In this document: positions 6,172-6,457 of the stretch, piece by piece
How positions within the stretch are numbered: the first letter of the stretch is position 1
Layout: each line of letters starts with the position of its first letter
From: Candidatus Glassiibacteriota bacterium
GTDB lineage: Bacteria > Gemmatimonadota > Glassbacteria > GWA2-58-10
DNA: 6,457 nt
Assembly (NCBI GenBank): GCA_030604975.1
Contig: JAUVUV010000126.1
Location: 1 to 6,457, forward strand
Reading direction: 5' to 3'
Made by a program: the position numbers and the translations under genes
Notes under the pieces: model-generated
What the model was told of the DNA's origin: nothing
Database searches by the model: none
Seen by the model: only the letters and a program-made list of their open reading frames with translations

Positions 6172-6187
6172 TGCCTATATATAGTAC
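6172..6187 (-). promoter_or_regulatory. NrdR box 1 (proximal to nrdJ)
   Basis: The core CTATATATAG (6175-6184) is a perfect palindrome matching the centre of the known NrdR box consensus, acaCwAtATaTwGtgt. It is centred about 31 bp upstream of the nrdJ start codon and would lie in the early transcribed leader. Its core is identical to that of box 2. NrdR is the zinc-finger/ATP-cone repressor of ribonucleotide reductase genes. Confidence 0.85.
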
Positions 6188-6202
6188 AAGAATCATCTAC
6201 CT

Positions 6203-6218
6203 ATACTATATATAGTAA
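6203..6218 (-). promoter_or_regulatory. NrdR box 2 (distal), overlapping the promoter
   Basis: The core CTATATATAG (6206-6215), extended to the 12-bp palindrome ACTATATATAGT, lies exactly 31 bp from the core of box 1, which is about three helical turns. Tandem boxes at 31-32 bp are the established NrdR operator layout. This box covers the candidate -10 of nrdJ. Confidence 0.88.
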
Positions 6219-6235
6219 TTCCAACAAAAAATCAA
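6207..6235 (-). promoter_or_regulatory. candidate nrdJ promoter
   Basis: Minus-strand -35 TTGATT (6230-6235), a 17-bp spacer, and -10 TATATA (6207-6212) inside NrdR box 2. The start near 6200 gives a leader of about 52 nt. An alternative lies further upstream: TTGGCA (6294-6299), a 16-bp spacer, ATTAAT (6272-6277). I prefer the first because the operator would block it directly. Confidence 0.45.
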
Positions 6236-6402
6236 GCTTAAAATGAAGATTTTTTCCTCTTTTATGTTGACATTAATGTACCCTTTGCCTCCCTGCCAAA
6301 CACCTAACCTGTTAAATCCAAAATCGAGGAGAGCCAGCCAGACGAACTCATGAGCTGGCCTGGATTCAACCCCAGCGGGATGGTTATATAAGCCCGTTTT
6401 TT
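6236..6402. other. non-coding gap upstream of the nrdJ promoter
   Basis: It contains a weak alternative nrdJ promoter (6272-6299), a 10-bp palindrome ACATTAATGT (6270-6279), and a 6-bp inverted repeat GCCAGC/GCTGGC (6333-6338 and 6354-6359) with a 15-nt loop and no U-run close behind. I see no cobalamin riboswitch-like structure and no convincing gene. Confidence 0.4.
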
Positions 6403-6457
6403 TTAAATATTCATGACGCAGAGCTTCAGCTCGGTCATTTCCTCGACTGCGAAACGC
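6403..6457 (-). CDS. possible C-terminal end of a minus-strand gene (partial)
   Basis: The minus strand enters from the window edge with an open frame of 17 codons ending in TAA (6403-6405). The translation is RFAVEEMTELKLCVMNI, which looks like an ordinary protein end. It is too short to identify. A different minus-strand frame stays open longer (to about 6181) but runs through the nrdJ operator and looks like chance. A plus-strand frame starting at the ATG at 6412 is also open to the edge but has no ribosome site. If real, this gene lies upstream of nrdJ in the same direction. Confidence 0.3.
   Translation of the reverse strand, partial: RFAVEEMTELKLCVMNI

Noticed and set aside
6149..6236. 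Cobalamin riboswitch in the nrdJ leader
   Set aside because: The predicted leader is only about 50 nt, AT-rich, and taken up by an NrdR box; there is no room for or sign of a B12 box.
6333..6410. Possible tRNA or terminator upstream of nrdJ (GCCAGC/GCTGGC stem, T8 run at 6397-6404)
   Set aside because: The T-arm-like stretch does not pair correctly, no acceptor or anticodon stem forms, and the T-run is preceded only by a 4-5 bp stem with a long loop.
6181..6457. Long open minus-strand frame without a start, running into the nrdJ operator
   Set aside because: It continues through the promoter and an NrdR box and its translation looks like non-coding DNA; the short frame ending at 6403 is the more likely gene end.

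Overview
The window is ordinary bacterial chromosome. It has sigma70-like promoters, Shine-Dalgarno sites, intrinsic terminators, a tRNA with an encoded CCA end, and a paired NrdR-type operator. The genes point to a B12-using bacterium with an obligate or facultative anaerobic tendency (class II ribonucleotide reductase), but nothing here fixes the phylum and I do not name one. I see no transposase, phage, CRISPR or toxin-antitoxin gene.

Layout, left to right. Positions 9-110 hold a very GC-rich element (73 of 102 bases) that folds on paper into a cloverleaf: a long closing stem around three perfect or near-perfect hairpins. Next is an inositol-monophosphatase-family gene on the minus strand (180-959), then a divergently transcribed malate/lactate-dehydrogenase-family (Ldh_2) gene on the plus strand (1145-2131). 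The two appear to share 33 bp of overlapping promoter sequence at 1081-1113. A tRNA-Glu(TTC) gene follows with its own promoter (2181-2209) and a symmetric terminator (2308-2341). That terminator also lies at the end of a convergent minus-strand gene for an unrecognised 195-residue soluble protein (2385-2972). A 347-bp gap with a terminator and a possible gene remnant separates it from nrdJ (3320-6148, minus), the adenosylcobalamin-dependent ribonucleotide reductase. Upstream of nrdJ are two near-identical NrdR boxes exactly 31 bp apart. The right edge may carry the last 17 codons of another minus-strand gene.

How the parts relate: these look like single-gene transcription units, not an operon. 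nrdJ makes deoxyribonucleotides for DNA synthesis and is predicted to be repressed by NrdR when dATP is high. tRNA-Glu is a stand-alone unit. The phosphatase and dehydrogenase are linked only by their shared divergent promoter region. The items most worth a second look are the cloverleaf at the left edge, the overlapping divergent promoters, the NrdR operator and the unknown 195-residue protein. I did not find a new multi-gene system.
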